From contig JAGNNB010000012.1 of assembly GCA_017990865.1 (NCBI GenBank), positions 1-19,584 of the forward strand: a stretch of DNA of 19,584 nt, read 5' to 3'. Origin of the DNA: Lysobacteraceae bacterium. GTDB lineage: Bacteria > Pseudomonadota > Gammaproteobacteria > Xanthomonadales > Xanthomonadaceae. The stretch's first letter is position 1; every line of letters starts with the position of its first letter. Position numbers and translations under genes: made by a program. Shown one piece after another: positions 8,756-15,487 of the stretch. Below the pieces are notes generated by a model. That model saw nothing but the letters and a program-made list of their open reading frames with translations, was not told the DNA's origin and did not search any database.

Positions 8756-9114
8756 ACCCGCTGCCCGCGCGGCTGACGCCCGATGCGCTCGAACGGCTCG
8801 AACGCGACCCGTCGTTCGCGACGCGACGCTTCGCCGAACTGTTCGCGCACGGCAGCCTCAGCGTGGAGCTGTACGCGCCGCGCGGCACCGATGCGCAAAC
8901 GCCGCATACGCGCGACGAGGTGTACGTCGTCGTCGCCGGTCGCGGGACGTTTTTCTGCGACGGCGAGACGCGCGAATTCGGTCCGGGCGAGCTGTTGTTC
9001 GTGCCCGCGGGCATGGAACACCGGTTTCTCGATTTCAGCGACGACTTCGTCACCTGGGTGCTGTTCTACGGCCCCGAAGGCGGCGAAGCGGTGCGACAGG
9101 ATGGAACGGGATGA
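8752..9114 (+). CDS. Small single-domain cupin protein
   Basis: The 120-residue protein carries cupin motif 1 as TPHTRDEVYVVVAGRG (50-65) and motif 2 as GPGELLFVPAGMEHRF (77-92). His52, Glu56 and His90 are likely metal ligands. The second histidine of the usual HxH is replaced by Arg54, so the metal site is incomplete or altered. Small cupins of this kind can be enzymes or sugar/ligand-binding proteins; the substrate is not predictable. The ATG at 8752 overlaps the GST stop by 4 bp. The stop at 9112-9114 overlaps another ATG that opens a 9-codon remnant resembling the glyS start. Confidence 0.85.
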   Translation: MNPLPARLTPDALERLERDPSFATRRFAELFAHGSLSVELYAPRGTDAQTPHTRDEVYVVVAGRGTFFCDGETREFGPGELLFVPAGMEHRFLDFSDDFVTWVLFYGPEGGEAVRQDGTG

Positions 9115-9140
9115 TGCAGATGCAATCTCGCTTGAAGTAA
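9111..9140 (+). pseudogene. Nine-codon remnant resembling the glyS start
   Basis: ATG at 9111 overlaps the cupin stop by 4 bp, the pattern seen at the other joins of this operon. It opens a frame MMQMQSRLK followed by TAA. The true glyS begins [10 protein letters not shown]; the two share CAGATGCAATC exactly (9117-9127 and 9317-9327) and similar flanking bases. This looks like a leftover or duplicated glyS beginning separated from the gene by the repeat block at 9159-9287. It could also act as a tiny leader peptide. Chance similarity over so short a stretch cannot be excluded. Confidence 0.4.
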
Positions 9141-9158
9141 CGAACACCATGATCCAAG

Positions 9159-9287
9159 CCCCTCTCCCCTCGGGAGAGGGGTTGGGGTGAGGGCCGGAAG
9201 CGCATGCGCTCACCGACTTCGCCCTCACCCACACCGCAACACCGACCCACCTCCGCCCTTCGGGCACCTTCTCCCGGAGGGAGAAGG
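9159..9287. repeat. Composite palindromic repeat block before glyS
   Basis: Three stems are present. CCCCTCTCCC (9159-9168) pairs with GGGAGAGGGG (9172-9181). GGGTGAGGGC (9185-9194) pairs with GCCCTCACCC (9221-9230). CCTTCTCCC (9267-9275) pairs with GGGAGAAGG (9279-9287). This GGGAGAGGGGTTGGGGTGAGGG type is a common dispersed intergenic repeat in high-GC Gammaproteobacteria. Lying inside the glyQ-glyS operon, it may attenuate or separate glyS expression; that is inference. Confidence 0.85.
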
Positions 9288-9310
9288 AAACACCAGAAAA
9301 GAATCGCAAC

Positions 9311-11683
9311 ATGAGCCAGATGCAATCGCTGTTGATCGAACTCGGCACCGAAGAACTGCCGGTCAAAGCCCTTCCGGGTTTGGCACAGGCGTTCTTCGAC
9401 GGCACGCTCGACGCGCTGAACAAGCGCGGCATCGCGGTCGAACGCGGCGACGCCAAACCGCTGTACACGCCGCGCCGGCTCGCGGTGCTGTTGCCCGGCG
9501 TGGCCATCGAGCAGCCCGAACAACACAGCGAAGTGCTGGGCCCGTATCTGAATATCGCGTTGAACGCCGAAGGCCAGCCCACGAAAGCGCTGGAAGGCTT
9601 CGCGGCGAAAGCGGGCGTCGCTTGGACGCAGCTCGAAAAAACCAGCGACGCGAAAGGCGAGCGCTTCGTGCATCGCGCGGTCAAACCCGGCGCGAAAACC
9701 ATCGATCTGCTGCCCGAGATTCTGCGCGAAGCGATGGCCGCGATGCCGATCCCCAAACCGATGCGTTGGGGCGACCGCGACGTCGGTTTCGCGCGTCCGG
9801 TGCATTGGTTGGTGATGCTGTTCGGCGATGCGGTGGTGGACGGCGAAGTCTTCGGCATTCGCGCCGACCGCATGAGCCGCGGCCATCGCATGATGCATGA
9901 GAAGCCCGTGTGGATCGGCACGCCCGATGTGTACATCGATGCGCTGCGCGCCGCGAAAGTGCTGGCCGACCCCGACGAACGCCGCGCGCGCGTGGTCGCG
10001 GAAGTCGAAAGCGCCGCGATGCGTGCGGGCGGCTCGCCGCGCATCACCGAGGATAATCTCGAACAAGTGCAATGCCTGGTCGAATGGCCGAAAGCCGTGC
10101 TCTGCGCGTTCGAACGCGAATTCCTCGCGGTGCCGCAGGAAGCGCTGATCGCGACGATGGAAGCGAATCAGAAATTCTTCCCGGTGCTCGATGGCGAGGG
10201 CAAACTCACCGAGCATTTCGTCGGCATCGCCAACATCGAATCGAAAGACGAAGCCGAAGTGCGCAAAGGCTACGAACGCGTGATCCGCCCGCGCTTCGCC
10301 GACGCCAAGTTCTTCTTCGACGAGGATTTGAAGCAGGGCCTCGACTCGATGAACGACGGTTTGAAGACGGTGACATATCAGGCCAAGCTGGGCACCGTGG
10401 CCGACAAAGTCGCGCGCGTCGCCGCACTGGCCGAAAGCATCGCCGCCGAAGTGGGCGTCGACCCCGCGCTCGCCAAACGCGCCGCGGAATTGGCGAAAGC
10501 CGACCTGCAATCGCGCATGGTCAACGAATTCCCGGAACTGCAGGGCATCGCCGGCCGCTACTACGCGATGCACGATGCGTCGTTGAACGATTTATCGGCC
10601 GATGACCGCAAGCAACTGGCCGATGCTATCGACGAAGCCTACATGCCGCGTTTTGCGGGCGATGCGATCGCGCCGAGCAAGTTGGGGCAGGTGTTGGCGA
10701 TCGCGGAAAGGTTGGATACGTTGGTGGGTGGGTTTGCGGCGGGCCTCAAGCCGACGGGGAATAAGGATCCGTTCTCGTTGCGGAGGAATGCGTTGGGGTT
10801 GGCGCGGACGGTGATTGAGAGCAGCATTGACTTACGCATGCTTGGTGATGAAGTCCGCGATGGCAAGTTGAATGAAGCTAATCCTGGAGCAATATTTTCT
10901 GCTGTGATGGAATTGGGTTTTACGCAAGCTTCCCTGAATCGTCGACATAAACAGGAAATAGCAAATTCTGCTATGCGCGGCGGTGTTGAGCTCACGCAAA
11001 GATTGCAAGAAGGATTTTCGCCAGCTATACCAAACTTGAAGGAAGATATTTTTGACTTCATCCTCGACCGCCTCCGCGCCTACTACGCCGATCAGGGTGT
11101 GACCCCGCAGCAATTCGAAGCCGTCGCGGCGCTGATGCGTCCGATCGCGCCTTCCGGCGCTCCCACAAAGGACTCCGGTGTTGTTGTGGGAGGGCCGGAA
11201 GGCCCGAACGCAGGAGAGACCAGTGCTGTTGTGGGATGGCCGGAAGGCCCGAACACCGCCGCCGCGAACTCCGGGTCTCTGCTCGACTTCGACCGCCGCC
11301 TCAAAGCCATCGGCGAATTCGCGAAACTCCCCGAGGCCGAAGCGCTGGCCGCGGCCAACAAGCGCATCCGCAACATCGTCAAGAAAGCCGATGTCGCGAT
11401 TCCCGACGCGCCCAACCCCGCTCTGTACGAATTCGACGCCGAACGCGATCTCCATGCCGCCGTCGAACAGGCCATCGCCGACACCGACCCGCTGCTCGCC
11501 TCGCGCGACTATGTGGCCGCGCTCGCGCGGCTCGCGCGCCTGCGCCCCGAGGTGGACGACTTCTTCCTGAAGGTCTTCGTGAACGCCGACGACCCCGCCG
11601 TGCGCGCCAATCGCCTCGCCTTGCTGCAGCGCCTCGCCGACCGCCTCGGCAGCGTCGCCGCAATCGAGCATTTGTCGGTCTGA
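9311..11683 (+). CDS. glyS: Glycine--tRNA ligase beta subunit (expanded)
   Basis: GlyS is the beta subunit of glycyl-tRNA synthetase, which binds tRNA and completes the alpha2-beta2 enzyme with GlyQ. The N-terminus [20 protein letters not shown] (7-26), the [20 protein letters not shown] region, [19 protein letters not shown] and the DALR-type ending [20 protein letters not shown] are diagnostic. At 790 residues it is about 100 longer than E. coli GlyS (689). The excess sits at two places. Residues about 512-577 (nt 10845-11041) hold an AT-rich, charged stretch absent from typical homologues. Residues about 614-656 (nt 11149-11276) are encoded by palindromic repeat units before the conserved [14 protein letters not shown]. 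Both keep the frame, and all conserved blocks are intact, so the gene is probably functional. The start follows the conserved N-terminus; a repeat block lies directly upstream. Confidence 0.96.
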   Translation: MSQMQSLLIELGTEELPVKALPGLAQAFFDGTLDALNKRGIAVERGDAKPLYTPRRLAVLLPGVAIEQPEQHSEVLGPYLNIALNAEGQPTKALEGFAAKAGVAWTQLEKTSDAKGERFVHRAVKPGAKTIDLLPEILREAMAAMPIPKPMRWGDRDVGFARPVHWLVMLFGDAVVDGEVFGIRADRMSRGHRMMHEKPVWIGTPDVYIDALRAAKVLADPDERRARVVAEVESAAMRAGGSPRITEDNLEQVQCLVEWPKAVLCAFEREFLAVPQEALIATMEANQKFFPVLDGEGKLTEHFVGIANIESKDEAEVRKGYERVIRPRFADAKFFFDEDLKQGLDSMNDGLKTVTYQAKLGTVADKVARVAALAESIAAEVGVDPALAKRAAELAKADLQSRMVNEFPELQGIAGRYYAMHDASLNDLSADDRKQLADAIDEAYMPRFAGDAIAPSKLGQVLAIAERLDTLVGGFAAGLKPTGNKDPFSLRRNALGLARTVIESSIDLRMLGDEVRDGKLNEANPGAIFSAVMELGFTQASLNRRHKQEIANSAMRGGVELTQRLQEGFSPAIPNLKEDIFDFILDRLRAYYADQGVTPQQFEAVAALMRPIAPSGAPTKDSGVVVGGPEGPNAGETSAVVGWPEGPNTAAANSGSLLDFDRRLKAIGEFAKLPEAEALAAANKRIRNIVKKADVAIPDAPNPALYEFDAERDLHAAVEQAIADTDPLLASRDYVAALARLARLRPEVDDFFLKVFVNADDPAVRANRLALLQRLADRLGSVAAIEHLSV
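11149..11254. repeat. Palindromic repeat cluster inside glyS
   Basis: Three copies of one unit lie in the coding sequence. Copy 1 (11149-11168) is the inverse complement, with one mismatch, of 11184-11203. The unit GTTGTGGGAGGGCCGGAAGG... (27 bases, 11183-11209) recurs at 11228-11254 with one mismatch and a 45-base spacing that preserves the frame. The encoded peptide repeats VVGGPEGPN and VVGWPEGPN. The unit resembles GTTGTGGGAG-type intergenic repeats of xanthomonads. Confidence 0.85.
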
Positions 11684-11717
11684 TTGCCCGTCACACCCCT
11701 CATCCGGCCTTCGGCCA

Positions 11718-11743
11718 CCCTCTCCCCGCCTGCGGGGAGAGGG
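11718..11743. repeat. Palindromic repeat after glyS
   Basis: CCCTCTCCCCGC (11718-11729) pairs perfectly with GCGGGGAGAGGG (11732-11743). The stem is placed 35 bp after the glyS stop and may act in transcript ending. The same 12-base arms recur at 11883-11908. Confidence 0.8.
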
Positions 11744-11780
11744 GGAAGACCCGCATTGCGGGCGATCCGTACAGACCCGC

Positions 11781-11851
11781 ATAGGGTGCGCTTCAGCGCA
11801 CCGTGCCCGATCCGTGCGATCCAAGCACGGTGCGCCTTAGGCGCACCCTAT
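11781..11851. repeat. 71-bp palindrome built from two hairpins
   Basis: ATAGGGTGCGC (11781-11791) pairs with GCGCACCCTAT (11841-11851), and GCGCACCGTGC (11796-11806) pairs with GCACGGTGCGC (11825-11835). Each arm also folds on itself (GGTGCGC TTCA GCGCACC; GGTGCGC CTTA GGCGCACC). It is a dispersed-repeat style seen in xanthomonads and could extrude a cruciform. Confidence 0.85.
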
Positions 11852-11882
11852 GAACAACGTTTCTCGCCGCAACCTTAGCCCA

Positions 11883-11908
11883 CCCTCTCCCCGCCAGCGG
11901 GGAGAGGG
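11883..11908. repeat. Palindromic repeat, second copy of the 11718 stem
   Basis: CCCTCTCCCCGC (11883-11894) pairs with GCGGGGAGAGGG (11897-11908). The arms are identical to those at 11718-11743; only the loop bases differ (CT against CA). Confidence 0.8.
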
Positions 11909-11921
11909 CAGAACGCGCATC

Positions 11922-11977
11922 GCGCGCGAGGGTGAGGGGCGCTCGGGCGTTCATCGGCGCGCGAGGGTGAGGGGCGC
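11922..11977. repeat. Two tandem 21-bp direct repeats
   Basis: A 21-base unit beginning GCGCGCGAGGGTGAGGGGCG occurs identically at 11922-11942 and 11957-11977, a 35-base period, just before the class V enzyme gene. It is part of the GGGTGAGGG repeat style. With the neighbouring palindromes it fills the 326-base gap after glyS, in which I see no gene. Confidence 0.75.
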
Positions 11978-12009
11978 GCATCCCCGCTCGCAAAGCGCAT
12001 AATTCGCGC

Positions 12010-13527
12010 ATGTCCGCCGTCGTCCGCCCGCCGTCCGTGCCTGCTGGGTCCCTGGAACAGCATTTCGCGCCGTTCCGCGCGGGAGTGATCGGGCACGATC
12101 TGACCGATCCGCGGATTCATGCGCCCGGGCGTGTGGTGTACGCCGATTGGACCGCCAGCGGGCGGTTGTATCGGCCGATCGAGGACTACATCGCGAATGT
12201 GCTGGGTCCGTACGTCGCCAATACGCATACCGAGAGCACGCTCACCGGCACCCAGATGACGCACGCCTACCATCAGGCGCAGGCGATCATCAAAGCGCAT
12301 TGCAACGCGGGGCCGAACGATGTGCTGATCGCGCAGGGTTCGGGCATGACCGGCGTGGTCAACAAATTCCAGCGCATCCTCGGGCTTCGCGTGCCCGAAC
12401 ACGTCGCCGAGCGCGTGGCGATGCGCGACGAGGAAAAGCCACTGGTTGTCCTCACCCACATGGAGCACCACTCCAACCAGACCACGTGGGAAGAGTGCGC
12501 GGTGCATGTGGAGATTCTGCCGCGCGCGTCCTGCGGTCGCCCCGACATCGATGCGTTGCCGCGCATTCTGAAACGTCATGCGCATCGGCCATTGAAGATC
12601 GGCGCGTTTTCCGCCTGCTCCAACGTCACCGGCATCGTCACGCCGTATCACGAGATGGCCGCGATCATGCACGCGCACGGCGGCGTATGTTTCGTCGATT
12701 TCGCCGCCTCCGCGCCGTACGTGCGCATCGATATGCATCCGAAAAACCCGGCGCAGGCGCTCGATGCGGTGTATTTCTCGCCGCACAAATTCCTCGGCGG
12801 CCCCGGCGCCAGCGGTGTGCTGTTGTTCGACGCGGCGTTGTATCGGCTGAAAGTGCCGGACGCGCCCGGCGGCGGCACCGTGGCGTGGACCAATCCCTGG
12901 GGCGGACATCGTTTCGTCGACAACATCGAAGCGCGCGAAGACGGCGGCACGCCGGGCTTTCTGCAGACCATCCGCGCCGCGCTGGCCGTGCGCGTGAAGG
13001 AAGCGATGGGCGTCGACAAGATCGAAGCGCGCGAGCGCGAATTGTGCGATCTGTTCCTGACCGAACTGCGCAAAGACCCGAGCATCCAGTTGCTCGAATC
13101 CGAGCAATGCGAACGTCTGTGCATCTTCTCGTTCTATTCGCTGGAGAAGCACTACAACCTGATCGTGCGTCTGCTCAACGACCGTTTCGGCGTGCAGGTG
13201 CGCGGCGGTTGTTCCTGCGCCGGCACTTACGGCCACATTCTGCTGAACGTGGATCAGGAAACTTCGCAGCAGATCACCTGCCAAATCGATGCCGGCGATC
13301 TGAGTGGCAAGCCCGGCTGGGTGCGGGTGTCGCTGCATCCGACGATGACCGACGCCGAAACGATCTACGTCGCGCGCGCCATCCACGAAACCATGCGCCA
13401 TTACGACACCTGGAAAGACGATTACGTCTTCGACGCGACCTCTGGCGAATTCCATGCGCGCACCGCGCCGCCGTCCTCGCCGGGTTTGGAGACGTTCGAT
13501 CCTTTGGCCGGTGCGATATCGGGTTGA
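12010..13527 (+). CDS. Aminotransferase class V-fold PLP-dependent enzyme
   Basis: The 505-residue protein has a class V (NifS/SufS-like) fold. Visible motifs are ANTHTESTLTGTQMTHAYHQ (70-89), the cofactor-phosphate loop QGSGMTG (109-115), THMEHHSNQTTWEE (149-162, a ring-stacking His region), VDFAASAP (229-236) with Asp230 for the pyridine nitrogen, and SPHKFLGGPG (257-266) with Lys260 as the Schiff-base lysine. RGGCSCAG (398-405) puts Cys401/Cys403 where cysteine desulfurases carry their active-site cysteine loop. The C-terminus is about 90 residues longer than in SufS-type enzymes. It could be a desulfurase-like enzyme or a transaminase/lyase of unknown substrate; no Fe-S or thiolation genes are adjacent. 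The start at 12010 has no clear ribosome site, and CATAAT lies 6 nt upstream. Confidence 0.88.
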   Translation: MSAVVRPPSVPAGSLEQHFAPFRAGVIGHDLTDPRIHAPGRVVYADWTASGRLYRPIEDYIANVLGPYVANTHTESTLTGTQMTHAYHQAQAIIKAHCNAGPNDVLIAQGSGMTGVVNKFQRILGLRVPEHVAERVAMRDEEKPLVVLTHMEHHSNQTTWEECAVHVEILPRASCGRPDIDALPRILKRHAHRPLKIGAFSACSNVTGIVTPYHEMAAIMHAHGGVCFVDFAASAPYVRIDMHPKNPAQALDAVYFSPHKFLGGPGASGVLLFDAALYRLKVPDAPGGGTVAWTNPWGGHRFVDNIEAREDGGTPGFLQTIRAALAVRVKEAMGVDKIEARERELCDLFLTELRKDPSIQLLESEQCERLCIFSFYSLEKHYNLIVRLLNDRFGVQVRGGCSCAGTYGHILLNVDQETSQQITCQIDAGDLSGKPGWVRVSLHPTMTDAETIYVARAIHETMRHYDTWKDDYVFDATSGEFHARTAPPSSPGLETFDPLAGAISG

Positions 13528-13632
13528 ACGCGCGGCGGGAGCGAGCGCTCTCGGCCCCGCTCCGTCGAATCGCGCGCCCTCGATTCGCCATCGATTTAAC
13601 GCAGATTCGGCTCGGCCGGTTATTCTGACGCG

Positions 13633-15483
13633 ATGTCGCGTGTATCGTTCGCCGGCCCTGCCGCCGCCCTCATCTTCGTCGTCTTTTCGTTCGCATGCGC
13701 ATCGGCGCGCGCTGCGCGTATCGGCGAGGTGACGATCGACGGCCTCGACGAGGCGATGAAGACGAATGTGAAGATCGGCTTGTCGCTGGAAGACGCGAAA
13801 GACAAAACCGTCTCGGCGGCGCGATTGGATTATCTGCTGCGCGTGGCCGAAGACGAAACTCGCGAAGCGCTGGAACCTTACGGTTACTACAGCCCACAGA
13901 TCGAGATCCGCGAAACGCCCGCGCTGGACGGCAACGTCGACGACTTGCCGGAGGATGCGGTGGTGTCGGTGCGGATCGCGGTGCGCCCGGGCGAGCCGGT
14001 GCGCGTGCGTCGCGCGCGGGTGGCGATCGAAGGCGACGGCACGGACGATCGTTATCTCAAAGAAGAGATCGACGCCTTCGCGCCGCGCGCGGGCGACGTG
14101 TTCGAGCATGCGCGCTACGAGCAGAGCAAAGCCTTCATCGGCCGACGCTTGGCCGAACGCGGATATTTCGATGCAGACTTTCTCAGTCGCAAAGTGGAAG
14201 TGACGCGCGCGGAGGGCGCCGCCGGCATCGATTTGGTTTGGAACAGCGGCGATCGCTACAACATGGGCGAGATTCGTTTCGTGCAGGCGCCCAACCGCAT
14301 CATCCGCGACGAGCTGCTGCAGGAAACGATCTATTGGAAACGCGGTGAGTATTACCACCAGGGCCGCTTGGATCGTCTGCGCAAATCGCTGAGCGAGTTG
14401 GACTACTTCAGCCGCATCGATATCGAACCGCGGCCCGAAGATGCGGTGGACGGCGAAGTGCCGGTGGATGTACGGCTCACGCCGGCCAAGCGTAGCCTGT
14501 ACACCGTCGGCGCCAGTTACGGCACCGACAGCGGCTTCGGCGTGTCGTTGGGCCTGGAGCGGCGTTATCTGAATTCGCGCGGCCATAAAGGTCTTGCGCA
14601 GTTGGACTACACCGAAAAACGCAAGACGCTGACGCTGCAGCATCGCATTCCCGCGTTCGCATGGCGCGACGGCTGGTACACCACCAGTCTGCAGGCCTAC
14701 GACGAACAGACCGACTACATCGACACCCGGCGCTACGAAGCGGTGTTCAGCCGCAGTGCCGAATACAGTCGAGACCTGCGCTTCACCGCATCGATCCATG
14801 CGCTGCGCGAGCGCTGGGCCTACGCCTACAGCAGCCTAACGCGATTCGATGCGACGACGCTGTATCAGCAATCGACGTTTCTGTATCCCTCGCTGCAGGC
14901 CGATTACGTCAAGGCCGACGACCGCCTTCGTCCGCGCAACGGCTTCGGCGGCACCGCGACGCTGCGCGCCGGTTTGAGCGGCGCGGGTTCGGATGCGAAT
15001 TTTCTGCAATTGCATACGCGCGGCAGTTGGTTTCGCGGCCTGGGCGCGCGCAGTCGCTTGATCGCGCGCGGCGAATTCGGCGCCACGTACACCGATACGC
15101 TGGTCGACGGCGCACTCGTCGATATTCCGCCAACGCTGCGCTTCTACGCCGGCGGCGACCGCAGCGTGCGCGGTTACGACTTCCGCGAAATCGGCCCGCG
15201 CATTCCCGCCGCGCCGGGTCGCGAGGCATTCGCGCTGGGCGCGCGCAACGTGGTCACGGCGAGTCTCGAATACGAGCAGTTCCTGAACGACCAGTGGGGC
15301 TTCGCCGTGTTCGCCGACGGCGGCAGCGCGTTCAACGACAAATTGGATCGCCTGCGCAAAGGCATCGGTATCGGTCTGCGCTGGAATTCGCCGGTCGGCC
15401 CGTTGCGCGTGGATATCGGCCACGGCCTCGACGATCCCGACGCCTCGTTCACGCTGCATATCAATCTCGGCGCGGACTTGTGA
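13633..15483 (+). CDS. tamA: Outer-membrane translocation/assembly module protein TamA
   Basis: The 616-residue protein begins with a signal peptide (1-27, cleavage after ASARA). Three POTRA domains follow (about 29-95, 110-190 and 208-283), then a 16-strand-type Omp85 barrel (about 285-616). The barrel contains the loop-6 VRGY motif (512-515, in GGDRSVRGYDFREIGP) and ends in SFTLHINLGADL. Length and domain order are those of TamA, the outer-membrane partner of TamB in autotransporter assembly and lipid transport to the outer membrane. tamB follows after only 4 bases, confirming the pair. The ATG at 13633 gives a proper signal peptide. TATTCT lies 6 nt upstream and no Shine-Dalgarno is evident, so the mRNA could be leaderless. 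Confidence 0.94.
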   Translation: MSRVSFAGPAAALIFVVFSFACASARAARIGEVTIDGLDEAMKTNVKIGLSLEDAKDKTVSAARLDYLLRVAEDETREALEPYGYYSPQIEIRETPALDGNVDDLPEDAVVSVRIAVRPGEPVRVRRARVAIEGDGTDDRYLKEEIDAFAPRAGDVFEHARYEQSKAFIGRRLAERGYFDADFLSRKVEVTRAEGAAGIDLVWNSGDRYNMGEIRFVQAPNRIIRDELLQETIYWKRGEYYHQGRLDRLRKSLSELDYFSRIDIEPRPEDAVDGEVPVDVRLTPAKRSLYTVGASYGTDSGFGVSLGLERRYLNSRGHKGLAQLDYTEKRKTLTLQHRIPAFAWRDGWYTTSLQAYDEQTDYIDTRRYEAVFSRSAEYSRDLRFTASIHALRERWAYAYSSLTRFDATTLYQQSTFLYPSLQADYVKADDRLRPRNGFGGTATLRAGLSGAGSDANFLQLHTRGSWFRGLGARSRLIARGEFGATYTDTLVDGALVDIPPTLRFYAGGDRSVRGYDFREIGPRIPAAPGREAFALGARNVVTASLEYEQFLNDQWGFAVFADGGSAFNDKLDRLRKGIGIGLRWNSPVGPLRVDIGHGLDDPDASFTLHINLGADL

Positions 15484-15487
15484 GCGC

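Noticed and set aside
11922..11977. Possible CRISPR-like array
   Set aside because: Only two copies with a 14-base spacer, no cas genes, and the unit belongs to a dispersed GGGTGAGGG repeat style.
11875..14799. A 974-codon open frame on the minus strand
   Set aside because: It lies opposite the PLP enzyme gene and tamA, which have clear motifs. It is arginine/histidine/alanine-rich, low-complexity antisense of GC-rich coding DNA with no recognisable domain.
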